Of a DNA stretch of 35,333 nucleotides, positions 19,481-29,827 are shown piece after piece. The stretch comes from an uncultured Clostridia bacterium. Its GTDB lineage: Bacteria > Bacillota > Clostridia > TANB77 > CAG-508. The stretch lies in assembly GCA_947630255.1 (NCBI GenBank), contig CANRGU010000002.1:1-35333 (forward strand). Reading direction: 5' to 3'. Below the pieces are notes generated by a model. It made no database searches. It was not told the DNA's origin and saw only the letters and a list, made by a program, of their open reading frames with translations. Each line of letters opens with the position of its first letter. Position 1 is the first letter of the stretch. Position numbers and translations under genes: made by a program.

Positions 19481-21128
19481 ATGGAGATTAGTTTTTTAGG
19501 AGCAACAAAAACTGTTACAGGTTCAAATTTTTTATTAGAAGGAGCAGGAAAAAAGATATTAATAGACTGTGGACTTTATCAAGGTAAAGCCGCAGAAGAA
19601 AGAGAAAATTATGCAGATTTTCCATATGATGTTCATGACATAGACTTTTTACTACTTACACATGCACATATAGATCATTCTGGTAAAATACCTAAATTAT
19701 ATGTAGATGGATATAGAAATCCAATAATTGCACATAAAGCAACCTGCGACTTATGTTCTATAATGCTTCCAGACAGCCGGACACATACAAGAAATGGAAA
19801 ATGAATGGAAAAATAGAAAGAGAGTAAGAAAAGGACTTCCTGAAAGGCCACCGCTTTATACAGCACAAGATGCAATAAATTGTTTAGAAATATTTAAGCC
19901 AGTGCAATATGATGAAATAGTAGAACTTTCGCCAGATATTCATGTAAGATTTAATGATGCAGGGCATATGCTTCGGTTCTAGTATTATAGAAGTTTGGAT
20001 AAAAGAAGATGGAAAAGAAAAGAAAATAGTATTTACAGGAGATTTAGGAAATAATGATATACCACTTTTAGATTCACCAACAATGATTGAAACAGCCGAT
20101 TATCTAGTTATGGAATCTACCTATGGTGGAAGACTTCATATGAGAAATGACGATAAAGCAGAAATGTTTTTGACTATAGTAGCAGAAACTCTAGATAAAG
20201 GCGGAAATGTTGTAATACCATCTTTTGCAGTACGGAAGAACACAAGAAATATTATATGAACTAAACAAATTAAAAGAAGAAAGAGATGACAAAGATTTCA
20301 TAGAAAAATACGAAAAATTAATGAAAGCGCCAGTATATGTAGATAGTCCACTTGCAATATCTGCAACAGAAGTATTTAGGCAGAACATGAATCTTTTTGA
20401 AGAGGACGTAAGAGAAGAAATACAAAGAGGAGATAATCCACTAGAGTTTCCAGGATTAAAATTTACACAAACTGCAGAAGAATCAAGAGCACTCAATGAA
20501 AGCACTACACCATCAATAATTATATCTGCAAGTGGAATGTGCGAAGTAGGACGTATAAAGCATCATTTAAAACATAACTTATGGAATCCAAATAGCACAA
20601 TACTATTCGTAGGATATCAAGCACCTGGAACACTTGGAGCAAAAATAGTAAATGGCGAAAAAAAGGTAAAAATATTTGGAGAAGAAATTGCAGTAAATGC
20701 TAGAATAGAATATATAGAAGGATATTCTGGACATGCGGACCAAGAGTGGCTTTTAAACTTTGTATATTCATTTATAACAAAACCAAAACACATATTCTTA
20801 GTACATGGAGAGCCAGAACGGACAGAAAATATTAAAAGAAAAAATATTAGAAACCACAAATATACCAGTTACAATACCAGATTATGGTGATAAATATAAA
20901 TTAGACGATAAGATTTCTATTGAAGAGAAACTTGATATAGAAACTAAGAACAAATATTTAAGATTAGAAGTAATAGACAGACTATCAACATTAAAAGAAG
21001 AACTAGAAGACATGTCTATAATGATAAGAGAAGATATAGTCGACGAAGATAAGAAAGACGAAGAAATAGCTGCGATAAACGATAAAATAAAAGAACTAGA
21101 ACAACAAATAGTTAAAATAATTTCATAA
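19481..21128 (+). CDS. MBL-fold/beta-CASP hydrolase (RNA-processing type); full-length only with four +1 shifts at CGG
   Basis: MEISFLGATKTVTGSNFLLEGAGKKILIDCGLYQG...LLLTHAHIDHSGKIPKL...; segments join as LPDS-G-HIQEMENEW, DAGHML-G-SSIIEVWI, PSFAV-G-RTQEILYEL, LVHGEPE-G-QKILKEKI. Confidence 0.92.
19778..19781 (+). other. Recoding site 5: AGC CGG A -> AGC [C] GGA CAC (SGHIQE)
   Basis: In-frame CGG; conserved DSGHIQE in the +1 frame. Confidence 0.85.
19974..19977 (+). other. Recoding site 6: CTT CGG T -> CTT [C] GGT TCT (AGHMLGSSII)
   Basis: In-frame CGG two codons before TAG; AGHMLGSS restored by skipping C. Confidence 0.85.
20233..20236 (+). other. Recoding site 7: GTA CGG A -> GTA [C] GGA AGA (PSFAVGRTQE)
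   Basis: In-frame CGG; beta-CASP motif P(S/A)FAVGRTQE restored by skipping C. Confidence 0.85.
20819..20822 (+). other. Recoding site 8: GAA CGG A -> GAA [C] GGA CAG (VHGEPEGQ)
   Basis: In-frame CGG; VHGEPEGQ restored by skipping C. Confidence 0.85.
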
Positions 21129-21142
21129 AAAAGGAGAAATAA

Positions 21143-23018
21143 ATGGAAAAATATTTTAATGATGCAATAGTTGGAAATAAAGAAATAACAGCAAGTTTTA
21201 CTAAAGAAGGAGAATTAATAAGGCTTTTTTATCCTAATACAGATTATAGACAATTTATAGACTTTTTACATGTAGGAGTTCAAATAAATGATTCTTCAAT
21301 GATTTATTTACATAATGATGTAAATAATATATATAATCAATATTACATGCCAAATACAAACATATTAAATACAGAAATATTAAACACGTACTTTAAATTA
21401 AAAATTTTGCAAACAGATTTTGTATGTGAAAATAAAAATATATTAATTAGAAAATACAAAATGAAAAACGAAAACAATATTAATTTAAACCTAAACTTTA
21501 TAATACATTCGTCACTTTTAACAAGTAACAACAATCAAGTAAGTGGATATTGCAAAAATAATTCTCTAATTCAATATATGCACGATTATACATTTACTAT
21601 ATGTTCGAATAAAAAGATTGAAAAATCACAAATAAATAATAATAAAGCAAACATACAAACTGGAGTAATTGGAGATAAAGATTATGTAGGAATGTCTAAT
21701 GATTCTAGCATAAGCTATAATTTTGGAATACTAAAACCAAATGAAGAAATTGAATTTTGTATAAATATTACAATTCTCAGTGGAGCAGATGTTAGAAATA
21801 TTGACAAACAACTAGAAGATATAAAAAATATAGACTACAACAAAGAATTAGAGAAAACTAAAAAATATTGGGAAAAATATGTAAAAGATCATGACACAAT
21901 AAAACTTACAAATTCAAATTCTGGTTACATGAATACTTTGAAAAAAATTTATAAAAGAACAATATTGCTTTATCCATTACTTATAAATCAGTTAACAGGG
22001 GGAATATCAGCAGCTGTAGAAGTTGATGAGAATCGAACAAAATGTGGGAGATATTCATATTGCTGGCCAAGAGATGGAATATTTATAACAAATGCTCTAG
22101 ATATTTTAGAAATGAAAAAAGAAACAGAAAAATTTTATAAAACATTTTGTAAAATGACACAAAGCAAGTCAGGAATGTGGGAACAAAGATTTTACACAGA
22201 TGGAAATTTAGCTCCTTGTTGGGGATATCAAATAGATGAAACTGCAAGCGTAGTATATGGAGTATATAACCATTATGAACATACAAACAATATAAAATTC
22301 TTAAAAGATACACTTAAAATGTGCGAAAATGCTATAAAATATTTAAAAAAATACATTGATAATGTATTAGAAGGAAAAGAAGAATATAAAAGCTATGACA
22401 TATGGGAAGAAAATGAAGGAATACATACATATTCTTTAGCTGCAATTTTTTCAAGTTTTGAAAAAATGTTAGAAATATATAAACTATTAAAACCAGAATT
22501 TAAAGAAAACAGATTAAAAATAGAAAAAATTCAAAAAGAGGAATTAGAATTAAGAAAATATTTAGTACAAATAAAAGATTATATTTTAAAGAATTTATAT
22601 GATAATAATAAAAAATCATTTGTAAGAAGCAGTGACGGAAAAATCGATATAAGTTTGCTTGGGCTTGTTACACCATTTAAACTATTCTCACCAAAAGAGA
22701 AAAAAATGCTAAATACTATAGAAAAAATGGACCTAAGCATAAGAACGTATACAGGTGGATATTTAAGATACGAAAAAGATAATTATATAGGTGGAAATCC
22801 TTGGGTAATAGCAAATTTATGGATGGCAGAATATTATTTATCAGCAGGCAATAAAAAGAAAGCAAGAGAATGTTTTGACTTTGTTGTAAAAACAGCAACA
22901 GAACATGGTTTTTTACCAGAGCAAGTAGATAACAATACAATGCAAGCAAAATGGGTAATTGGCCTACGGCTGGTCACATGCAATGTTTATAGATGTACTT
23001 AAAAAATTATACAATTAA
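21143..23018 (+). CDS. Glycoside hydrolase family 15 (glucoamylase-like); one +1 shift at CGG (22967)
   Basis: GGISAAVEVDENRTKCGRYSYCWPRDGIFITNALD...; C-terminus becomes KWVIGL-G-WSHAMFIDVLKKLYN* (GH15 'LTWSHA' region). Confidence 0.85.
22967..22970 (+). other. Recoding site 9: CTA CGG C -> CTA [C] GGC TGG (LGWSHAMF)
   Basis: In-frame CGG; WSHA motif in the +1 frame. Confidence 0.85.
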
Positions 23019-23029
23019 AGGGAGGAAAT

Positions 23030-24389
23030 ATGGCAAAGGCAAATACGGTTTTTGTTTGTAGCAATTGTGGGAATGAATCCTCTAAGTGGTTTGGAAAATG
23101 CCCAGCATGTAATGAGTGGAATACATGTTACGAAGAAAAACTTACTAGCAAAACAAATTCTAAGTCTGGAACAAAAAAAATTGCAACACCTGTAAAATTA
23201 AATGATGTAAAAAAACAAGATATAGTAAGAACATCTACTGGCTTTGTAGAATTAGACAGAGTGCTTGGCGGAGGCTTGGTTAAAGGCTCTTTAACCTTAG
23301 TTGGAGGAGAGCCTGGAATTCGGTAAATCTACTTTAATTTTGCAGATATGCGACAAAATTAAGGAAGAGGGCAAAGTTTTATATGTTTCTGGTGAAGAAT
23401 CAGTAGACCAAATAAAAATAAGGGCAGATAGACTTGGAATTAACAATGATGACATAGTTTTTTTAGGGGAAACAGATATAGACGTAATACAAGACTCAAT
23501 TCTGCAAATTAATCCAAAACTTGTAATTATAGATTCAATACAAACAATGTATTCTGATGAAATAACATCAGGTCCAGGTAGTGTTAGTCAAGTAAGAGAA
23601 ATAACTTCTAGAATAATGAAGATGTGCAAGCAAGAAGCTATTACAACAATAATTATTGGACATGTTACAAAAGACGGAAATATTGCAGGACCGAGAGTTT
23701 TAGAACACATGGTAGACACTGTGCTATATTTAGAAGGAGAAAGATATTTCTCATATAGAATACTTCGAGGCGTAAAAAATAGATTTGGTTCAACAAATGA
23801 AATAGGCATGTTTGAAATGCAAAATTCTGGAATGTGTGAGATTAATAATCCATCATCAGTACTACTATCAGAAAGAAATGAAAACGCCTCAGGTTCAATC
23901 GTTGTAGCAAGTATGGAAGGAACAAGACCAATTCTTGTTGAACTTCAAGCCTTGACTGCAACAAGTGTATTTGGTATGGCAAGAAGAACAGCAAATGGTA
24001 TAGATTATAACAGACTTACATTGTTAATTGCAGTGCTCGAAAAAAGAGCAGGCTTGCCTTTAGGAAACCAAGATGTATATTTAAACATAGTAGGTGGCAT
24101 AAAAATTAATGAACCTGCTCTAGATTTAGGAATAGTGCTTTCGGCAAGTTCTAGCTTTAGAAACATAGCAATTCCAAATGACACAATAGCAATAGGAGAA
24201 GTTGGACTAACAGGTGAAGTAAGAAGTGTAAACATGATAGAAAAAAGACTTAAGGAAGCAGAGAAATTAGGATTTAAAAAATGTATCATACCAGAAAGCA
24301 ATAAAAAGGTCTTGAAAGATGAATATAAATTAGATATAATAGGTGTGAAAAATATTTTAGAAGCAATGAAATGTTTAGGATTAAAGTAA
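23030..24389 (+). CDS. radA: DNA repair protein RadA (Sms); one +1 shift at CGG (23321)
   Basis: Zinc finger [46 protein letters not shown] Walker A restored; KNRFGSTNEIGMFEM motif downstream. Confidence 0.95.
23321..23324 (+). other. Recoding site 10: ATT CGG TAA -> ATT [C] GGT AAA (GEPGIGKST)
   Basis: CGG followed directly by TAA; Walker A restored by skipping C. Confidence 0.88.
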
Positions 24390-24415
24390 TAAACTGTTCA
24401 AAATGAGGTGAGAGT

Positions 24416-25499
24416 TTGGCAGAGAAGGTAAAGGATGATGAAACATTAATCAACATACTGAAGATAATAGCTCCAGGAACTAAATTTAGAGAAGGTTTGG
24501 ATAATATACTTAAAGCTAAAACTGGTGCATTAATTGTTATAGGAGATTCAAAAGATATAATGGATATAGCAGACGGGGGTTTCAAAATTGATGAAGAATA
24601 TACACCTTCTAGGCTATATGAACTTGCAAAAATGGACGGAGCAATTATTTTAAGCGCAGACCTAAAGAGAATACTTTTAGCAAATACTCAAATTATACCT
24701 TCATCAAAAATAACAACAGATGAAACAGGTACAAGGCACAGAACAGCTGAACGTACAGCTAAACAAACAGGAGAATTAGTAATAAGTATCTCTCAAAGAA
24801 GAAACATAATTACAGTTTTTAAAGGAGATTTTAGATACACTATAGAGGATTCAGGAAAAATAATAACTAAAGCAAATCAAGCACTACAAACATTAGAAAA
24901 CTATAAGAAGGTGTTTGATTCAAAATTAAAAGTGTTAAATGAATACGAATTTAATGATATAGTAACTTTAGATAATGTAATTACATGTTTGCAAAGAGCT
25001 GAAATGGTAATGAAAGTAGCAGAACAAGTTAAGCGTTCAATATATGAATTGCGGAGATGACGGAGTGCTAGTAAAAATGCAATTAGAAGAATTAATAGAG
25101 GATTTACCAGAAGAGGAATTATTAATTGTAAAAGATTATATAGCACCAAGTAGAAGATTAGTAGCTGAAAAAGTTTTACAAACAATACAAACAGCATCAC
25201 AGGATGAGTTTGTTCAATCAGAAGTAATTGCAAAAGCATTAGGATATGAACAATTTGATAATTACGAAGAAGTAGCTGTATATCCAAGAGGATATAGAAT
25301 TTTGAATAAAATACCAAGAATGCCTGCTAATATTGTAATGAATTTAGTAAAAACATTTAAATCATTCCAACATATATTGCTTGCAGATGTAGACAAGCTA
25401 GATGAAGTAGAAGGAATAGGAGAAGTAAGGGCAAGAACAATTAAGCAGTCATTAAGAAGAATGCAAGAACAATTTGTTTTTGATAATTTAATGATATAG
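24416..25499 (+). CDS. disA: Diadenylate cyclase / DNA integrity scanning protein DisA; one +1 shift at CGG (25052), TTG start
   Basis: [52 protein letters not shown]; radA-disA adjacency; joined ...[26 protein letters not shown]... Confidence 0.95.
25052..25055 (+). other. Recoding site 11: TTG CGG A -> TTG [C] GGA GAT ([17 protein letters not shown])
   Basis: CGG AGA TGA in the upstream frame; the conserved DisA linker/HhH region lies in the +1 frame. Confidence 0.88.
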
Positions 25500-25504
25500 T
25501 AGAG

Positions 25505-26614
25505 GTGAAATACTTGAAAAAAAGAACTAAAGATAATAAAGGAATAACTTTAATTGCGCTAATAATTACAATTATAATCATGCTTATATTAATTTCAGTA
25601 ACTACATATACAGGTTTGAGTACATATAATAGCACAAAAGTTGATAAATTTGTTGATGAAATGCAATTGCTACAAAGTAAAATAGATGATTTGGTAGCCA
25701 GTATGACTAAAGAAGAATTAGCTAATTTAAATTTGGCATCAGTATCTACGCAGGAACAAAAAAATGCACTTAGTAGTGCTTTTAGCAATGGAGAAATAAA
25801 ATCAAAAGAAGAAACAGCATATAAGGTATTTTCTACAAACAATATTTTAAATATATTAAACGTAGAAAACGTCAAAAATGATATTATGGTAAATTTTGAA
25901 ACTAGAGAAATAGTTAGTGTAGGCGGAGTAAAATATGATGGAAAAAAATATTATACACAATATAAGCTTCCACATGGACAAACATTAACTGAAGGTACAG
26001 AATTTACTAGAGATATAGGAGAGTTTACAGTAAATTTATCTATAGATGGAATAAATTCAGAAATTGAGGTAAGTAACATAAGCATTACAAATGGAACACT
26101 AAGTTATCAAGAACAAAATGGTACGTATTGGACTGTAATAACAAATTATACGCAGAAAAATGAAAGCTATAGAATTAGTTTACTAAAATCAGGTAATTAC
26201 ATTTTTAGAGTGCAAGATAATAATTCACTAGACAATAAAGTTGAAAAAAATGTGAAAATTACATTAACAAATAAACCAAAAACAAATTTATCGTTGGTGC
26301 AGTCATATGATTATGGTCAAGGTTCTGAAAAGTGGGCATATGTTACAAATGATAGTAAGAAATATGTTTGGATTCCTAGATTTGTATATAACAATAGTGG
26401 AGAAATAAAATATATTAAAGGAACTTCAAATGTAGCAACTGATGATACATACATAGATGATGAAAATTGGACTTTAGATAGCAATTTTACAAGTCAAGAT
26501 GGTAAATCACTTACAGGTATATGGGTTGAAGTAACCAGCGTAAATCAAACTGGATTAGATATGAAAAATTTATTAAGTGATAGTACAAAAACATTTTTAG
26601 AAGAGGTAAATTAA
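25505..26614 (+). CDS. Prepilin-like protein (third copy of this N-terminal type), TTG start region
   Basis: KDNKGITLIALIITIIIMLILISVTTYTGLSTYNS. Confidence 0.75.
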   Translation: MKYLKKRTKDNKGITLIALIITIIIMLILISVTTYTGLSTYNSTKVDKFVDEMQLLQSKIDDLVASMTKEELANLNLASVSTQEQKNALSSAFSNGEIKSKEETAYKVFSTNNILNILNVENVKNDIMVNFETREIVSVGGVKYDGKKYYTQYKLPHGQTLTEGTEFTRDIGEFTVNLSIDGINSEIEVSNISITNGTLSYQEQNGTYWTVITNYTQKNESYRISLLKSGNYIFRVQDNNSLDNKVEKNVKITLTNKPKTNLSLVQSYDYGQGSEKWAYVTNDSKKYVWIPRFVYNNSGEIKYIKGTSNVATDDTYIDDENWTLDSNFTSQDGKSLTGIWVEVTSVNQTGLDMKNLLSDSTKTFLEEVN

Positions 26615-26639
26615 AAAACAATTTTGAAAGGGGAAAGAC

Positions 26640-27404
26640 ATGAAGAACAACAAATTAACTTTAAGTATAATATTATTAATTTTTGTAGTTATTTTAGGAG
26701 GATTTTTATCATATGGATATTATCAAAAAGCTACATACAAATTACAAAGACCTATAGTTTCTATGGAAATTAAGGATTATGGTACAATAAAAATTGAACT
26801 TTATCCAGACATGGCTCCAAATACAGTTAAAAACTTTATAAAACTTATTAATGAAGGATATTATGTTGGATCAACATTTAACAGAGTAGAAGATTCATTA
26901 ATACAAGGTGGATATAAAATAGATGAAGAAACTGGAGAAGCAAAAGAATCTGGTTTAAGTATAGATGGAGAATTTTCACAAAATGGATATGATAATACAT
27001 TAACATTTGAAAGAGGAACATTAGGACTTGCAAGAAAAGATTATACTTATTATTCTTCTTTAGATTCTAGCCTTTTAGCAGAAGGATATAACTCAGGATA
27101 TAACCAATTTTTTATTTTAGCAGATGATATTAAAGAATTTGATGGATATTACACAGCATTTGGAAAAGTACTAGAAGGCATGGAAATTGTTGATAAAATA
27201 AAAGCATTAGAAACTGTTACCGAAACAGATGAAGAGACAGGAGAGAAAAACATAACAACAAATCCAGTAAATCCACCAATTATAGCAAATGTTTCAGTAG
27301 AAACATTCAACACAGAATATGGAGAGCCAGAAACACACGAATCATTTAACTTTAATATGTGGCTTATGAATTATTACTATGGCGGAAATTTATTTAATCA
27401 ATAA
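26640..27404 (+). CDS. Peptidyl-prolyl cis-trans isomerase (cyclophilin type), membrane-anchored
   Basis: IKIELYPDMAPNTVKNFIKLINEGYYVGSTFNRVEDSLIQGG...NQFFIL...FGKVLEGMEIVDKI. Confidence 0.9.
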   Translation: MKNNKLTLSIILLIFVVILGGFLSYGYYQKATYKLQRPIVSMEIKDYGTIKIELYPDMAPNTVKNFIKLINEGYYVGSTFNRVEDSLIQGGYKIDEETGEAKESGLSIDGEFSQNGYDNTLTFERGTLGLARKDYTYYSSLDSSLLAEGYNSGYNQFFILADDIKEFDGYYTAFGKVLEGMEIVDKIKALETVTETDEETGEKNITTNPVNPPIIANVSVETFNTEYGEPETHESFNFNMWLMNYYYGGNLFNQ

Positions 27405-27441
27405 ATTTTTAGAGAAAAAACGAAAAAATTTAAAATTACTA

Positions 27442-27470
27442 TTGACAGATTTATTAAAATCTAGTATACT
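27442..27470 (+). promoter_or_regulatory. Consensus sigma-A promoter for the tRNA cluster
   Basis: TTGACA - 17 nt - TATACT, about 20 nt upstream of tRNA-Val. Confidence 0.8.
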
Positions 27471-27489
27471 TATTTTCGTCACGAAAAAT

Positions 27490-27565
27490 GGGCGCATAGC
27501 TCAGCTGGTAGAGCATCTGCCTTACAAGCAGGAGGTCATAGGTTCGAGCCCTATTGCGCCCACCA
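27490..27565 (+). tRNA. tRNA-Val (anticodon TAC)
   Basis: Cloverleaf with GGGCGCA/TGCGCCC acceptor stem, CTTACAA anticodon loop, encoded CCA. Confidence 0.95.
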
Positions 27566-27572
27566 TTTTTTT

Positions 27573-27649
27573 GGCCCGGTAGTTCAGTTGGTTAGAACGC
27601 TAGCCTGTCACGCTAGAGGTCGTCGGTTCGAGCCCGATCCGGGTCGCCA
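27573..27649 (+). tRNA. tRNA-Asp (anticodon GTC)
   Basis: GGCCCGG/CCGGGTC acceptor stem, anticodon loop with GTC, encoded CCA. Confidence 0.95.
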
Positions 27650-27703
27650 TTTTTTTAATATATACATATATTAGGCATTAAAAAATATCTAATGCAACTT
27701 TAT

Positions 27704-27779
27704 GGTCTGATAGCTCAGTTGGTAGAGCAGGAGACTGAAAATCTCCGTGTCAGTGGTTCGATTCCACTTCAGACCACCA
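27704..27779 (+). tRNA. tRNA-Phe (anticodon GAA)
   Basis: GGTCTGA/TCAGACC acceptor stem, anticodon loop with GAA, encoded CCA. Confidence 0.95.
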
Positions 27780-27905
27780 AACAAAAAGGTTCAATGTCAA
27801 TAGTTGGGGTAAAACATCTGTAAAGTTGTTCTGCACCAACTTTTTAATTGGACTTAGAAAGTTCCATAAAAATGAAAGCTCATTTAACGAATTAGAGGTG
27901 GCAAA

Positions 27906-29760
27906 ATGGATAAAATATTAGACAAAGTAAATAATCCAGAAGATTTAAAAAAATTGAATATAGAAGAAAAACAAGAATTAGCAAAAGAAATTAGAGAATA
28001 TTTATTAGAAACAGTTTCGAGAAATGGTGGACATTTAGCATCTAACTTAGGTGTAGTAGAACTTACTATTGCTATTCACAGTGTATTCAATTCTCAAGAA
28101 GACAAAATAGTATGGGATGTAGGCCATCAGTCTTATGTGCATAAAATATTAACAGGTAGAAAAGAACAGATGAAAACTTTAAGAAAATTAGGAGGAATTT
28201 CTGGATTTCCAAAAACTTCTGAATCGGAATATGATAGCTTTGATACGGGACATAGCAGTACATCAATATCTGTTGCTTTAGGTATGGCAAGAGCTAGGGA
28301 CTTATTAAATAAAGATAATAGAGTTATAGCAGTAATAGGAGACGGTTCACTTACTGGTGGAATGGCAATGGAAGCATTAAATGATGCAGGAAGCAGTAAA
28401 ACAAATATTACGGTTATACTAAACGATAATGAAATGAGCATATCTAAAAATGTAGGAGGAATTCCAGCACTACTTACAAAAATACGACTTAAAAAAACTT
28501 ATAAAAGATCTAATAATTGTATAAAAAGATTTTTTAATAAAGTACCTATTATAGGAAAACCAATTGTAAATTGTGCTCATGTAATTAAAAAAAGTATAAA
28601 ACAAGCAGTTATTCCAAATATGTATTTTGAAGATATAGGATTTACATATCTAGGACCAGTTGATGGACATAATATACAAGAATTAGAAAATATTTTAAAT
28701 AAAAGTCAAAATATAGAAGGACCAATAGTAATTCATGTTATAACCAAAAAGGGAAAAGGCTATGAGATAGCTGAGAATAATCCAGATAAGTTTCACGGAA
28801 TATCTAGTTTTTATATAGAAACAGGAGAAACTAAAAAAGCAAAAGAAAAAGATTATTCACAGCAATTTGGTGAAAAGCTTGTAAGCCTAGCAGAAAAGGA
28901 CAAAAAAATTGTTGCTATAACAGCTGCAATGAAAGATGGAACTGGATTAAAAGAATTTGCAAATAAATTTCCAGACAGATTTTTTGATGTAGGAATTGCA
29001 GAACAACATGCAGTACGGATTAATTGCGGGAATGGCATCAGCAGGACTTAAACCTGTATTTGCTGTCTACTCATCATTTTTACAAAGAGGGTACGACCAG
29101 TTAATACACGATATTGCGATTCAAAATTTGCCTGTAACGATTGCAATAGATAGAGCAGGAATAGTAGGAAATGATGGTGAAACGCATCAAGGTTTGTTTG
29201 ATTTGGCATTCTTATCATCAATACCTAATTTTGTAATTATGGCTCCAAAGAATTTTGAAGAACTTAATAAGATGTTAGAATTTTCAATAAATACAAAAAA
29301 ACCAACTGCAATAAGATATCCAAGAGGTGGAGAAGGAAATATTAAATTTGATAAATGTGAAGATATAACTTTAGGTAAAGCAGAAATAATAAAAGAAGGA
29401 ACAGACATAACAATTATAGCCATTGGAAAAATGGTTGAAAGGGCAGTAGAAGTATCAGAAATATTAAAAGAAAATTGTATAAATGCAGAAATAATAAATG
29501 CAAGATTTTTAAAACCATTAGATAATAATACAATATTAGAATCCATAAGAAAAACTAAAAAAGTAGTTACATTAGAAGATGGATTAATAAAAGGAGGTTT
29601 AGGAACAGCTGTAATCGAAGCAATAAATAATAGTGATATTAAGGATGCTAAAGTAAAAGCATTTGGATATGATGATTGCTTCATAAAGCATGGAACAGTA
29701 GAAGAATTAGAAAATAAATATAAATTAGACGCCGAAAGCATTGCTAATGCTATAACATAA
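27906..29760 (+). CDS. dxs: 1-deoxy-D-xylulose-5-phosphate synthase; one +1 shift at CGG (29016)
   Basis: HLASNLGVVELTIAIHSVF, GDGSLTGGMAMEALNDAG; joined [44 protein letters not shown]. Confidence 0.95.
29016..29019 (+). other. Recoding site 12: GTA CGG A -> GTA [C] GGA TTA ([13 protein letters not shown])
   Basis: In-frame CGG inside the conserved Dxs EQHAV.xAAGMA motif. Confidence 0.88.
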
Positions 29761-29827
29761 TAATTTTACAAAGAATCTAACATATGGTATAATGAAAGTG
29801 ATTATTATTGTATATAAGGAGTAATTT

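Noticed and set aside
27379-27582. 67-aa ORF over the tRNA cluster
   Set aside because: Overlaps tRNA-Val and the start of tRNA-Asp; spurious.
16855-29019. Mass pseudogenisation of the ftsK-dxs region
   Set aside because: All lesions are the same C insertion at a Gly codon boundary, protein motifs either side are intact, and several genes are normally essential or highly conserved.
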